The notes: generated from the sequence alone by a model not told the origin. 32,879 nucleotides of DNA from Clostridia bacterium (GCA_017441125.1 JAFSAH010000003.1:1-32879), one strand, 5' to 3'; shown: positions 22,332 through 30,601, numbered from the stretch's first letter. Numbers and translations: made by a program.

Positions 22332-25300
22332 TTAACCCAACATATTATTTTCGATCTCATTTACGTTGATCGTGATTATTCTTGAAACGCCCTTTTCTCT
22401 CATTGTTACACCGTAAAGTCTGTCGGCAATTTCCATAGTGCCTCGACGGTGAGTAATAACGAGAAATTGAGTATTTCTTGTAAGGTTATGCAGATAATTT
22501 GCATATCTGACTACGTTGACGTCGTCCAATGCGGACTCAATTTCGTCAAGCAAACAGAAAGGCGCAGGACGAATCTTCAAAAGCGCAAAATAAAGAGCGA
22601 TAGCAGTAAGAGCCTGTTCACCACCGGAAAGAGATGAAAGATGCTTAATGATTTTTCCCGGAGGTGCAACGAAAATCTCGACACCTGAGTCAAGAACGTT
22701 TTCAGGGTCCGTAAGCGAAAGCTTTGCGGAACCGCCGTTGAAAAGTTCCTTGAAGACCTCTTCAAACGCCGCGTTTATTGTCTTGAATTTCTCGGAGAAT
22801 ATCTGTGTCATTTCCGCTTCAAGGTCAAGAATTATCTTTTCCAAAGACTCTTTTGCGGATTCAAGATCTTTAAGCTGCGCGGAAAGCTCCTCATAGCGCT
22901 TGCTGACGTCGGCAAATTCCTCAATCGCATCAACGTTTACGGAACCGAGACCTCGAATAGAGTTCTTAAGAGTTGTAACCTGGGCTTTGGCTTCAGCCTT
23001 ATCCTTAAATTCATAACCCAATTCAGCGGCTTCCGAAACAGAAAGCTCATATTCGTCCCAGATCCTGGAAACAAGGCTGTCCTTATCGTTTTTCAAGGTA
23101 CCGCATTTTATGGAAGTTCTCTCAAGCTCTCTGCCCAATTTATCCTTCTGCTCAAACAAACTCTTTTCTTCGTCGAATATCTTCGTTTTATGAGCCTCTA
23201 AAGATTCACGTTCAATGTTTTTCTTTGCAATAAGCTGTGTACGGCTTTCATTCTGTTTTTCAAGTTCTTTAATTTCAGCGGAAGCCTCTTCGATACGTTT
23301 TGCAAAGTCTGAAATTTTCACACGTATTTCTTCGATCTGCTGTTGAGAAATCACATCAGCCTCATCAGCCTCTCGAATAATTCTGCGAAGATTTTCAGTT
23401 TCGTTAAGTATAATCTCTCTGTTTTTAATAAGCTCGGTTTTTACAAGCTCAATATGGTGGAGCTTTTCAATAACCTGTTCTCTGTCTGCAGAAAGCTCTG
23501 CTGAAAGCTTTGAAACCTCTTCGCTTTCATTTTCGGTCAATTCAACCTTTTTGCGCAACTCTACAAGCATTTTTTCCGAATCGGCCAAAGCATTACGCAA
23601 TCCGTCCTGTTTTTCAATTTCGGAAAGAACGGACTTTTCCAATGCTTCGACCTGCGCGGTAACGTTTGCTATATAAGCCTCGCCGTTTTTCAGTTCGGCT
23701 TCTTTTTTGATATATTCCTCGTCGGCAACCTTTATTTCAGCATTAAGGCCGTCAAGAGATGCGCTGACGGATTTGAATTCATTCGTTGTGTTTTTTGCCG
23801 TTTCAGCCGCTGCGGAAAGCTTTTCTTCAATAAAGGAGATCTCTTCTTTAAGAGATTCAACCTCGTTTGAACGGCTGAGAATTCCGATGCCCTTGCTTAC
23901 GGAGCCGCCCGTAAGGGAACCGCCGGGATTTACGACCTGACCGTCAAGGGTCACTATTCTGAATGCATATTTATTGCGACGAGCCATTCGGGTTGCATTA
24001 TCAATGGTATCTGCAATTACGATTCTACCCAAAAGCTGATCTATAATTCCCTTAAATTTCGGTTCATATTCAAGCAATTCAGCGGCAATACCGATATAGC
24101 CCTCGCATGATGCGGCACCGTGATTCTGCAAGCGGGATCCGACAACCGTATCTACGGGAAGGAAAGTTGCACGGCCGTAATTGCGTGATTTTAAATAATA
24201 AATGCAATCCTTCGCGCTTTTTTCATTTTCGGTGATAATATTCTGAATAGCAGAGCCCAGAGCCGTTTCAATAGCCACCGCATACTGATCCTCCGTTTTG
24301 ATAACGGAAGCAACCGTACCGATAACGCCCTTAAGAACGCCCTTTGATGCCTCGTTCATGACATTTCTGACGCTTCCGTTAAATCCCTCGTAATGCTTTG
24401 CAAGATCTTCAAGCATACGTTTGCGAGAAGTTTTCTCGTCAAAAAGACGCTTTAATTCATTATATTTCTCGACCGCTTTTTCAGCCTGATTCCGTTTACT
24501 GCTGATTTTCAAGACGTAACCGTCATAAATATTCTTGCGGTTTTGGCGTTCAGCATCCAATTTATTAAGCTCGGCAAGATACTCGTCACGGGAAGTATTC
24601 AATGTATGCAATCTGTCTTTACTGTCCGAAATTTCAGTTTCAAGCTGATTCTTACGTTCTTCGGAAGCGGCTAATTGCTCGGAAAGTCTTCCCTGCTCTA
24701 TTTGAAGCTCCGTAAGCTTAGCCATTACAGAGGTAATCTCCTCATGTAATGCTTTGGCTTTTTCGGCAGACGCTTCTTCTTGCTTCATTTTTTCACGGGA
24801 TTCGGCTACAACCAAAGCCTGTTCTCTGTCATTTGAAGCGATTTCAACAGAAATACTGTCCGCTTCCGCAAGCTTTTCGGAAAGCTTCTTCTCGGTTTCT
24901 TCTCTTTGACCTGAAAGGATCTTCTGCTGCTCTTCAAAGCGCTCGATATCTTTATTCGCGTGTTCCGTATCGTTGCCCAAAAGCAAAATTTCAGAATTCA
25001 GTTCTCTTATTCTGTCGTGAACAACTGAATTTTCATTGCGAATATCTTCTATTTCAACTGTAATTCTGCGAATATTTTCAGATTCTCTTTCAATACGGTC
25101 TTCACAGTCCGCGATCTGATTTTCGCATTTTTCAACGCTTCTTTTTAATGAAGCGAGAGCTTCTTCAGCCTTTACGGATTCGGCTTCGGTAACTTTTATA
25201 TCGTCAAGCCAAAGGGCGATTTCCAAAGTCTTTTTCTTTTCGTAAAGCTCAAGATATTTACGTGCCTTTTTCGCCTGATTTTCCAAAGGACCGAGACGGT

Positions 25301-25898
25301 CCTCTATTTCGGTTTTTATGTCGTTAAGGCGTATCAGATTATCCTTCGTAAGATTCAGCTTGCGTTCGCTTTCCTCTTTTTTATAGCGGAACTTGGAAAT
25401 ACCGGAGGCCTCTTCAAAAAGATAACGTCTGTCGCTGCTTTTTGCGTTTATTATTTCAGTAGCGGAGCCTTGTCCGATAATAGAATAACCCGATTTACCG
25501 AGACCAGTATCTCGGAGAAGGTCATGAACGTCTCTCATTCTGACCTGACTTTTGTTTATGTAGTACTCACTGTCTCCCGACCTGTAATATCTTCGCGATA
25601 TTGCCACCTCGTCGAAGTCAATGGGCAGACGCTTGTCGGAATTATCGAGAGTCAAAGTGACTTCCGCAAAACCGAGCGCTTTTCGGGATTGAGTCCCGTC
25701 GAAAATAACGTCCTCCATTTTGGTGCCTCTGAGGCTTTTGGTGGAGGTCTCCCCCATAACCCAACGTATAGCATCGGAAATATTACTCTTACCGCTGCCG
25801 TTAGGTCCGATAATGGCAGTAATGCCTTCGCTGAAATTGATCAGCGTTTTTTCGGGGAATGATTTAAAGCCCGTGAGTTCAAGACTTTTCAGCTGCAA
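22332..25898 (-). CDS. smc: Chromosome segregation and condensation ATPase SMC
   Basis: SMC dimers with ScpA and ScpB extrude DNA loops and organise the chromosome. The start is TTG 25898, eight bases after GGAGG; this gives QLKSLELTGFKSF directly after the start, matching the family, whereas a TTG at 25913 would place the ribosome binding site inside the gene. The 1188-residue protein has Walker A (GPNGSGKS, about 31-38), a long coiled coil, a hinge (about 520-640), a returning coil, the LSSLSGGEQ signature near 1090 and Walker B FCLLDEIESALDD. It is complete. The rnc gene often found upstream is not here. Confidence 0.98.
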   Translation of the reverse strand: MQLKSLELTGFKSFPEKTLINFSEGITAIIGPNGSGKSNISDAIRWVMGETSTKSLRGTKMEDVIFDGTQSRKALGFAEVTLTLDNSDKRLPIDFDEVAISRRYYRSGDSEYYINKSQVRMRDVHDLLRDTGLGKSGYSIIGQGSATEIINAKSSDRRYLFEEASGISKFRYKKEESERKLNLTKDNLIRLNDIKTEIEDRLGPLENQAKKARKYLELYEKKKTLEIALWLDDIKVTEAESVKAEEALASLKRSVEKCENQIADCEDRIERESENIRRITVEIEDIRNENSVVHDRIRELNSEILLLGNDTEHANKDIERFEEQQKILSGQREETEKKLSEKLAEADSISVEIASNDREQALVVAESREKMKQEEASAEKAKALHEEITSVMAKLTELQIEQGRLSEQLAASEERKNQLETEISDSKDRLHTLNTSRDEYLAELNKLDAERQNRKNIYDGYVLKISSKRNQAEKAVEKYNELKRLFDEKTSRKRMLEDLAKHYEGFNGSVRNVMNEASKGVLKGVIGTVASVIKTEDQYAVAIETALGSAIQNIITENEKSAKDCIYYLKSRNYGRATFLPVDTVVGSRLQNHGAASCEGYIGIAAELLEYEPKFKGIIDQLLGRIVIADTIDNATRMARRNKYAFRIVTLDGQVVNPGGSLTGGSVSKGIGILSRSNEVESLKEEISFIEEKLSAAAETAKNTTNEFKSVSASLDGLNAEIKVADEEYIKKEAELKNGEAYIANVTAQVEALEKSVLSEIEKQDGLRNALADSEKMLVELRKKVELTENESEEVSKLSAELSADREQVIEKLHHIELVKTELIKNREIILNETENLRRIIREADEADVISQQQIEEIRVKISDFAKRIEEASAEIKELEKQNESRTQLIAKKNIERESLEAHKTKIFDEEKSLFEQKDKLGRELERTSIKCGTLKNDKDSLVSRIWDEYELSVSEAAELGYEFKDKAEAKAQVTTLKNSIRGLGSVNVDAIEEFADVSKRYEELSAQLKDLESAKESLEKIILDLEAEMTQIFSEKFKTINAAFEEVFKELFNGGSAKLSLTDPENVLDSGVEIFVAPPGKIIKHLSSLSGGEQALTAIALYFALLKIRPAPFCLLDEIESALDDVNVVRYANYLHNLTRNTQFLVITHRRGTMEIADRLYGVTMREKGVSRIITINVNEIENNMLG

Positions 25899-25934
25899 TC
25901 GGCTGTCCTCCAATTCTAAATATAATTACATTTT

Positions 25935-25963
25935 ATTTTATCATATTTTTCCACATAATGCAA
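25935..25963 (-). promoter_or_regulatory. Sigma-A promoter of smc-ftsY-rdgB
   Basis: On the minus strand TTGCAT (25958-25963), a 17-base spacer and TAAAAT (25935-25940) predict a start near 25928, about 30 bases before the TTG start codon. Confidence 0.7.
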
Positions 25964-26068
25964 GGTGTTTTCAGTAAAATTCAAGCATTTTTAACCTATA
26001 ATGCACTTTTGCGCAAAAAACGGGGAAATATCAATGCTATGTATACCGTAAAGCCTTCAATAACGCAT

Positions 26069-26114
26069 ATAAAAAGACTGCTTCGGAAGTTTTATCTTCA
26101 AAGCAGTCTTTAAA
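26069..26114 (-). terminator. Terminator of the sortase pair
   Basis: The hairpin AAAGACTGCTT/AAGCAGTCTTT (26073-26083 with 26101-26111), with a GAAG/CTTC inner pair, is followed on the minus strand by TTTTTAT. It begins about 20 bases after the stop at 26135. Confidence 0.88.
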
Positions 26115-26134
26115 AATACAATCAACTTATCAGT

Positions 26135-27247
26135 TCAGGGCTTTCTTGCCACGAGAACCGCATGAACCGCAACTCTGTTTGCGGGATTTGAGCCCTTACA
26201 GGTGGAGAGAGTCAGGATTCTGCTGTTTTCATTAAATTCAAACGTAGAGAAATAACCCTTCAACTCATTTTTATCCTGAAGCTCTGTCGCAAAAGCAATG
26301 AATTCCTCCGGACTTGAAAATGAGGTTCGAATATAATTGTAATAAATGTCGGTTTCGTACCAAGAGAATATCTGCCAGATCGTTTCGTCATTCGGCGTTG
26401 TAATCTTAATAAAATGGTTATAACCGTTCTTATACCACTCTGGAGTAGCATTAAGATTTTTAAGACCGCCGAACATACGATAGCTTCTTGCATGACCGTA
26501 AATTATAGTATTATAATTCGCAGTGATTTTTTCCATATTGTTACGGTAATCGGCAAATATCCAACCGTTTACGTTTTCGGTCTTATCAAAGCTGTGATCA
26601 AGGTAAAATTCATTGTCGGTGGTCTGAACTACTGCCGTATCAATGGGAAGACCTGTTATGGAATCATTGCCGGGTATGCATATCCAAGCAACAACGTCAC
26701 TGTTTCTCTCTTTAAGACTTTCAAAATCAACATTGCTTACATACGCAATATCTTCAAGGCTGATATCATTGGGATGAATGACAGAAAGGTCTGTCTTGTC
26801 AAGAGATGCGTTGGGTCTTGTTACGACGACGATCTGATTCTGAGTTTGATCCTTTGAAGCTTCTTCAGCATTTTGGTCGTCATAAATATCAGAGGGCTCT
26901 GTCGGTTCAACAGCAGGAGGATCAGTATTATCCTCCGAGCTGTTATCGGTATTTTCCTTGCCGTTATTTTCAGGATCCTTCACTTCGGGATCAACTGTTT
27001 CATCCCCGGGATCTGTGGGATTGCGCCCAATTTCCAGAAGCTCATTATATTCATCGCCGGTAGAGGAATCGTCAAAAAGATCACTGCATATCTTAAACAC
27101 GGAAAAACCGAATACTCCGATACATAAAACAAGAACAACTGTCCTGATAATATCCCCCGCACTTACCTTTTTCTTGTGTGAGGCTTTGGAAGAACCCGTT
27201 TCGGATTGCTGAAATTTCGATTCTTTCATATTTTTGTTTTCTGCCAT
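26135..27247 (-). CDS. Class B sortase with N-terminal membrane anchor
   Basis: Sortases are extracellular cysteine transpeptidases that attach proteins to the cell wall. This 370-residue protein has a basic cytoplasmic head, a membrane segment (about 33-54), an acidic Pro/Asp/Glu/Asn-rich spacer (about 58-135) and a sortase B domain (about 160-370). The catalytic residues are His252 in YGHARS, Cys350 in ILTLSTC and Arg358 in NPANRVAVHAVLV. GGAG lies seven bases before the ATG. It starts 20 bases after the lipoprotein sortase gene, so both are probably on one transcript. No substrate with a C-terminal sorting signal is seen in the window. Confidence 0.93.
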   Translation of the reverse strand: MAENKNMKESKFQQSETGSSKASHKKKVSAGDIIRTVVLVLCIGVFGFSVFKICSDLFDDSSTGDEYNELLEIGRNPTDPGDETVDPEVKDPENNGKENTDNSSEDNTDPPAVEPTEPSDIYDDQNAEEASKDQTQNQIVVVTRPNASLDKTDLSVIHPNDISLEDIAYVSNVDFESLKERNSDVVAWICIPGNDSITGLPIDTAVVQTTDNEFYLDHSFDKTENVNGWIFADYRNNMEKITANYNTIIYGHARSYRMFGGLKNLNATPEWYKNGYNHFIKITTPNDETIWQIFSWYETDIYYNYIRTSFSSPEEFIAFATELQDKNELKGYFSTFEFNENSRILTLSTCKGSNPANRVAVHAVLVARKP

Positions 27248-27267
27248 TGGGCTACTCCGTTCTTAAC

Positions 27268-28830
27268 TCAGTCTCTGTCTGTTCTTGGTCTGGATTCTAC
27301 GAGAACTGCATGGAGAACGTATCTCATGCTGCCTACGTCAGAAGAACAGGTTGAAAGTGTAAGAATTTTATCATCGGGACCTACTGTTACGCCGTAATCT
27401 CTGTTTCTGAGAATGGGCTCATAGGGCTTATATGTTGTGGCATACTCTTTATCGCCTTCGGGAGTGCTGATTCTTGATCTCCAGCCGTTTGCAAATTCAA
27501 CAAGTGCGGCAGTATCTTTATAAAGCTCTTTCATTTTATTTTCATCATGAATGTATTCAAGCTGTTCGCTTGTAGACATTGTTGCAAGCTTAGCGAAAAC
27601 TTCAGCTTCAGAAAGAGTAAAGTTTCTTGTTAAGTAATAGTTGTCATCAGAGTCTGTGTAGTAGCAAGCGAAGACCTTCCATACCGTTTCTTCAGTAAGA
27701 GTGTTCAAATACACATATCTGTTGCTTTCATTACTGAACCATTCATCGGATCTTGTTGCAAATTCAAGTCTGTCAAATGTAGTTTCACCCTTTGCATGAC
27801 CGTAGAAAATAGTGTTCTGGTCGGTAATTTCGCCTGTTAATCCAATAGAACTTCTGTAGTCAAGAACTACGGAGCCTTCATTTTTATATTTATGGTCAAG
27901 ACCTACGCCAAGGTAGTACTCATTATTTGTACCCTGCGCTGCGGGGAAGTTGATTTCACCGAGACCTGTGGTTTTGTTCTTTGTATTGGGAATATAGAGC
28001 CAAGCAACACAGTCGGGGTTATGTTTATTGAAATATTCAAGGTTATCACTTACAAGGAATCCGTCAGCGTCAAGCTTTGCGGCAGGAATATTGTCTCTGT
28101 TGAAGCCTGTTGTAGTAGAGCCCTGCTGGTTTCCGCTCTGCTGATTACCGTTCTGATTGCCCTGACTTCCGTTATTGGGATTGGAAGGAACCTTTACAGT
28201 AATAACGCAAGATGCTGTAAAGCCTCCGTCATTTGTAGTTACGGTAATTGTTGCTGTACCTTCCTTAACGGCAGTTACAAGACCTGTCTGATCTACTTTA
28301 GCAACAGCCTCATCGGAAGTTGTCCAGGTTACGGAAGGATCTGTGGCACCGTAAGGAATAATGTCTTTGCTGAGTCTTACAGATGCGCCGATTTCTTCGA
28401 TCGTATATGTTTCATTACTGATTTTTACGCTTTCAACAGGAACATTGGGGATCTCAATGATCTCTTCTTCAACGTTAACCGTAATATTACACATTGCGAT
28501 TACAGAACCGTCTTCGGTAGCAACCGTAATAACTGTTTTACCGTTCATTGCAGGAATAACTTCATGCTCTTGTGTAAGAGTTGCAACTCCGGGATTTGCA
28601 TTTGTCCAAACCAAAGATGAATTTACGGCATCTGCGGGAGAAACAGTTGCATCAAGCTTTACTCTTGTATCAAAACTTGTAAACGTGTATTCTGTCAAAT
28701 TCAATGTAATTGCCTTTACAAGCTTATCATCAGATTGAGAATCATCGCCACAGGCTGTAATAAGACCCAAGGCCATGACCAAACAGAGAAATACTGTTAC
28801 GAACCTCATTTTTCTTGAAATTGTTTGCAT
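27268..28830 (-). CDS. Lipoprotein with two BIG2 domains fused to a class B sortase domain
   Basis: The start is the ATG at 28830, eight bases after GGAGG. The 520-residue protein has a lipoprotein signal peptide with LITAC and the lipid-modified Cys27, two bacterial Ig-like (BIG2) domains (about 37-120 and 132-215), a Gln/Asn/Ser/Gly-rich linker (about 216-242) and a sortase B domain (about 250-520). The triad is intact: His345 in FYGHAKG, Cys495 in TLSTC and Arg503 in SMRYVLHAVLV. A roughly 70-residue insertion (about 408-478) precedes the cysteine strand. Sortases normally have an uncleaved membrane helix, so this architecture is unusual. It is first of a two-gene operon. Confidence 0.9.
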   Translation of the reverse strand: MQTISRKMRFVTVFLCLVMALGLITACGDDSQSDDKLVKAITLNLTEYTFTSFDTRVKLDATVSPADAVNSSLVWTNANPGVATLTQEHEVIPAMNGKTVITVATEDGSVIAMCNITVNVEEEIIEIPNVPVESVKISNETYTIEEIGASVRLSKDIIPYGATDPSVTWTTSDEAVAKVDQTGLVTAVKEGTATITVTTNDGGFTASCVITVKVPSNPNNGSQGNQNGNQQSGNQQGSTTTGFNRDNIPAAKLDADGFLVSDNLEYFNKHNPDCVAWLYIPNTKNKTTGLGEINFPAAQGTNNEYYLGVGLDHKYKNEGSVVLDYRSSIGLTGEITDQNTIFYGHAKGETTFDRLEFATRSDEWFSNESNRYVYLNTLTEETVWKVFACYYTDSDDNYYLTRNFTLSEAEVFAKLATMSTSEQLEYIHDENKMKELYKDTAALVEFANGWRSRISTPEGDKEYATTYKPYEPILRNRDYGVTVGPDDKILTLSTCSSDVGSMRYVLHAVLVESRPRTDRD

Positions 28831-28848
28831 TAAAAAAGCCTCCGTTAA

Positions 28849-28921
28849 TGTAAATTTCCACATAAGCACACGCATAATACCCATATTTACATATAATAAT
28901 ACACGTGCCTTTAGTGTAAAT
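28849..28921. repeat. Three copies of TGTAAAT/ATTTACA in the sortase leader
   Basis: TGTAAAT occurs at 28849-28855 and 28915-28921 and its complement ATTTACA at 28885-28891, all between the promoter at 28938-28966 and the start codon at 28830. They could be operator half-sites, but in such AT-rich DNA chance is a real alternative. Confidence 0.3.
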
Positions 28922-28937
28922 GATTGAATCATTCATA

Positions 28938-28966
28938 ATTGTATCACAAAACCGCGAAAAAATCAA
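28938..28966 (-). promoter_or_regulatory. Promoter of the sortase operon
   Basis: On the minus strand TTGATT (28961-28966), a 17-base spacer and TACAAT (28938-28943), with TGA just before the -10 as an extended element, predict a start near 28931 and a leader of about 100 bases. The remainder of the gap towards 29112 shows nothing else apart from the next terminator. Confidence 0.72.
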
Positions 28967-29111
28967 GAGATTAAATAAGGGAATTTTCCAACAATATCGT
29001 GAAAACAAACGATTCAAGCATATTCTGATTATTAGACGGCTAAAACAGAAAAAAGTTCCATGATTTTTTTGTATCATAAAAACCGCAAAAATCGGAACTG
29101 ATTCAAAAAGC

Positions 29112-29158
29112 AAAAAAAGAGAAAACCTTTCCTTTTTATTTAAAAAGGAAGGGTTTTC
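29112..29158 (-). terminator. Terminator of the DUF4430/ECF S component operon
   Basis: A long hairpin (GAAAACC-TTCCTTTTT with AAAAAGGAA-GGTTTTC, one mismatch) is followed on the minus strand by TCTTTTTTT. It lies 15 bases after the stop at 29173. Confidence 0.92.
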
Positions 29159-29172
29159 CCGAACACGTTGAT

Positions 29173-29724
29173 TTAAAGATTTTCTTTTTGACCTTTTTTG
29201 TTTTTATTTTTTTGGAACATGGACATTATTATTATCATGGGAGTTATAACCACAAACCCCAGGATGAAATTACTTACTCCATGAACAGCATCCCACGGAA
29301 GTCCGGCAATTATCCAGGCTATCATTTTTTCAAAATTCAAGCCAAACAGTAATGCCTGCGCAGGAGCATACAGGGTTCCGTAAAGAAAGCCGTGCAAGCC
29401 GCATACCAAAGCGTATACTATAGGCTTAAACCTCGTCGGCAATTTTTTGGGAATAAGCATCGCCATAGCCCAAAGGATAGTCCATATATATAAATATGGG
29501 ATCCACCAAAGGATACCGCCCGTCGTAAACAGATAGAAAAAGCCTGTTATAAAAACAAAAACATACAGCGGTATCAGGGCTTTTACGCGAAACACCATTG
29601 TAATCGCAACGATAAAAACACCTACGATATGAACGTTCGGAAGAAACTCAAGCGCCAATTTTGAAACAAACATTAATGCGCCCAGCATTCCAAAAAGGCA
29701 GATTTCCAATACGGTCAGCTTCAT
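29173..29724 (-). CDS. ECF transporter S component, probably for a cobalamin-type substrate
   Basis: S components are the small substrate-binding membrane subunits of energy-coupling-factor vitamin transporters; they use an EcfA-EcfA'-EcfT module that can be encoded elsewhere. This 183-residue protein has five or six hydrophobic segments and a basic tail (QKNKNKKGQKENL). Its motifs (MLGALMFVSKLALEFLPNVHIVG near the N-terminus, LVCGLHGFLYGTLYAPAQALLFG in the middle) are typical of the family. It overlaps the DUF4430 lipoprotein gene by four bases (ATGA), and the shared leader is a cobalamin riboswitch, so B12, a precursor or a related corrinoid is the likely cargo. No EcfA/EcfT genes are nearby. 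Confidence 0.85.
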   Translation of the reverse strand: MKLTVLEICLFGMLGALMFVSKLALEFLPNVHIVGVFIVAITMVFRVKALIPLYVFVFITGFFYLFTTGGILWWIPYLYIWTILWAMAMLIPKKLPTRFKPIVYALVCGLHGFLYGTLYAPAQALLFGLNFEKMIAWIIAGLPWDAVHGVSNFILGFVVITPMIIIMSMFQKNKNKKGQKENL

Positions 29725-30173
29725 TTTTCAACCTTGAGCATATAAACAGCACCGTCAGTAATATCTGTGGTATCAACACCCGACATTGCATATTCGCCGT
29801 CGATGTAGAACGCCCAATATGAGCCGTCAACATCATAATCAGCGGTAATTCCGTTTACAGTCTTAACGTAAAGACCGTAAGCACCGGCTTCTCCTGCAAT
29901 AAGACCAAGTTCAAGAAGCGCATCGCCCACAACGGTTTTGTCTGTTTTGACCTCGCAGGAGACCTCATTTCCCTCACCGTCAACAACCGTGAAAGTAAAT
30001 GATTTTTCGCCCTCGCCGAGAACAGAATCGTTTTCGATGAGATTTGTTGTTCCTTGATAATCAAGGTTTTCATTCTGATTGTCGTTACATCCAACCGCAA
30101 AAAGTGCCATAGCCGCAACAAGCACAACGGAAAGGACGAGTGACAATGATCTTGTAAATTTGCTGTTTTTCAT
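29721..30173 (-). CDS. DUF4430 (transcobalamin-like) lipoprotein
   Basis: This 150-residue protein has a lipoprotein signal peptide ending in FAVGC (Cys29), a short Asn/Asp-rich spacer and a DUF4430 domain: an FTFTVVDGEGNEVSCEVKT strand pair, TVVGDALLELGLI and GSYWAFYIDGEYAMSGVDT(T), ending in DGAVYMLKVEK. DUF4430 resembles the C-terminal beta domain of eukaryotic transcobalamin/intrinsic factor. With the riboswitch upstream and an S component overlapping downstream, it is probably the surface binding protein of a B12 uptake system. The start is the ATG at 30173, nine bases after AAAGGA. Confidence 0.9.
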   Translation of the reverse strand: MKNSKFTRSLSLVLSVVLVAAMALFAVGCNDNQNENLDYQGTTNLIENDSVLGEGEKSFTFTVVDGEGNEVSCEVKTDKTVVGDALLELGLIAGEAGAYGLYVKTVNGITADYDVDGSYWAFYIDGEYAMSGVDTTDITDGAVYMLKVEK

Positions 30174-30209
30174 TGTTATCATTTCCTTTTTAATTTGATT
30201 TACCTCGAA

Positions 30210-30240
30210 GAAAAAAACTTTGGCAGGCGCTCGCTGCTTT
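30210..30240 (-). terminator. Possible riboswitch expression-platform terminator
   Basis: On the minus strand a GC-rich element (GCAG...CTGC with a GCG/CGC core) is followed by CAAAG and seven Ts. The stem is short and imperfect. It lies between the riboswitch core and the DUF4430 start, where a B12-dependent terminator would be expected; translational control remains possible. Confidence 0.5.
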
Positions 30241-30241
30241 C

Positions 30242-30418
30242 CGTTAAAACGAGGTTTATTTTGCTTGAAAAATATTTCGACTTGACGCATCAACCTCTCA
30301 CCTTCTCAGGAATTTCCCAATGGCATGTCTCCGATTTGCGGCATCGGATAGAAAGATCAATATTAAACGGTCTCACGGCGACGGGCTCGTACAGGATTTG
30401 CACCTGTTTCCTTTTCAA
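30242..30418 (-). promoter_or_regulatory. Cobalamin riboswitch
   Basis: Read on the minus strand, the 5' core GGAAACAGGTGCAAATCC, then TGTACGAGCCCGTCGCCGTGA (plus 30371-30412), matches the cobalamin riboswitch core pattern GGAA..GGTGNAANTCC..CNGNCCCGCNRCTGT. Further on, TCGGAGACATGCCA (plus 30321-30334) matches the B12 box, and TTCCTGAGAAGG follows in place. It lies directly downstream of the promoter at 30427-30455 and upstream of the DUF4430 and S-component genes. Binding of adenosylcobalamin or another corrinoid should switch the operon off. Confidence 0.9.
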
Positions 30419-30426
30419 GCAAAGGT

Positions 30427-30455
30427 ATTATAGCACAAATCTTTCCTTTTATCAA
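30427..30455 (-). promoter_or_regulatory. Promoter of the B12-riboswitch operon
   Basis: On the minus strand TTGATA (30450-30455), a 17-base spacer and TATAAT (30427-30432) predict a start near 30420, right at the 5' edge of the riboswitch. Confidence 0.85.
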
Positions 30456-30539
30456 CATATACGGACTTTATTTTCGGAAAAATTCATTTTAATTATTTTT
30501 TACAGAGCAATGGAAAGACACAGTTACGACTTATTTTCA

Positions 30540-30548
30540 TGATATACT
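30540..30548 (+). promoter_or_regulatory. Weak extended -10 promoter candidate for the kinase fusion gene
   Basis: TGA-TATACT (TATACT 30543-30548) could be an extended -10 element without a clear -35 box, about 55 bases before the ATG at 30602. The rest of 30456-30601 is AT-rich with no other feature I can support. Confidence 0.35.
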
Positions 30549-30601
30549 GACTTTAATTTAACCTATGAACCGAAAACCGTAAATATGGAGAACCTTAATT
30601 T

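Noticed and set aside
28742-28932. Longer start for the lipoprotein sortase at 28932
   Set aside because: The upstream extension has no ribosome binding site and crosses the likely start of transcription; ATG 28830 has GGAGG eight bases away and gives a proper lipoprotein signal peptide.
28742-29113. 123-residue minus-strand reading frame over the sortase leader
   Set aside because: It overlaps the sortase signal peptide in another frame and runs through the promoter and terminator; its composition is not protein-like.
30371-30415. tRNA-like stretch (GGTGCAAATCC resembles a T-arm) on the minus strand
   Set aside because: No acceptor stem, anticodon arm or CCA context fits; the surrounding sequence matches a cobalamin riboswitch core and B12 box instead.
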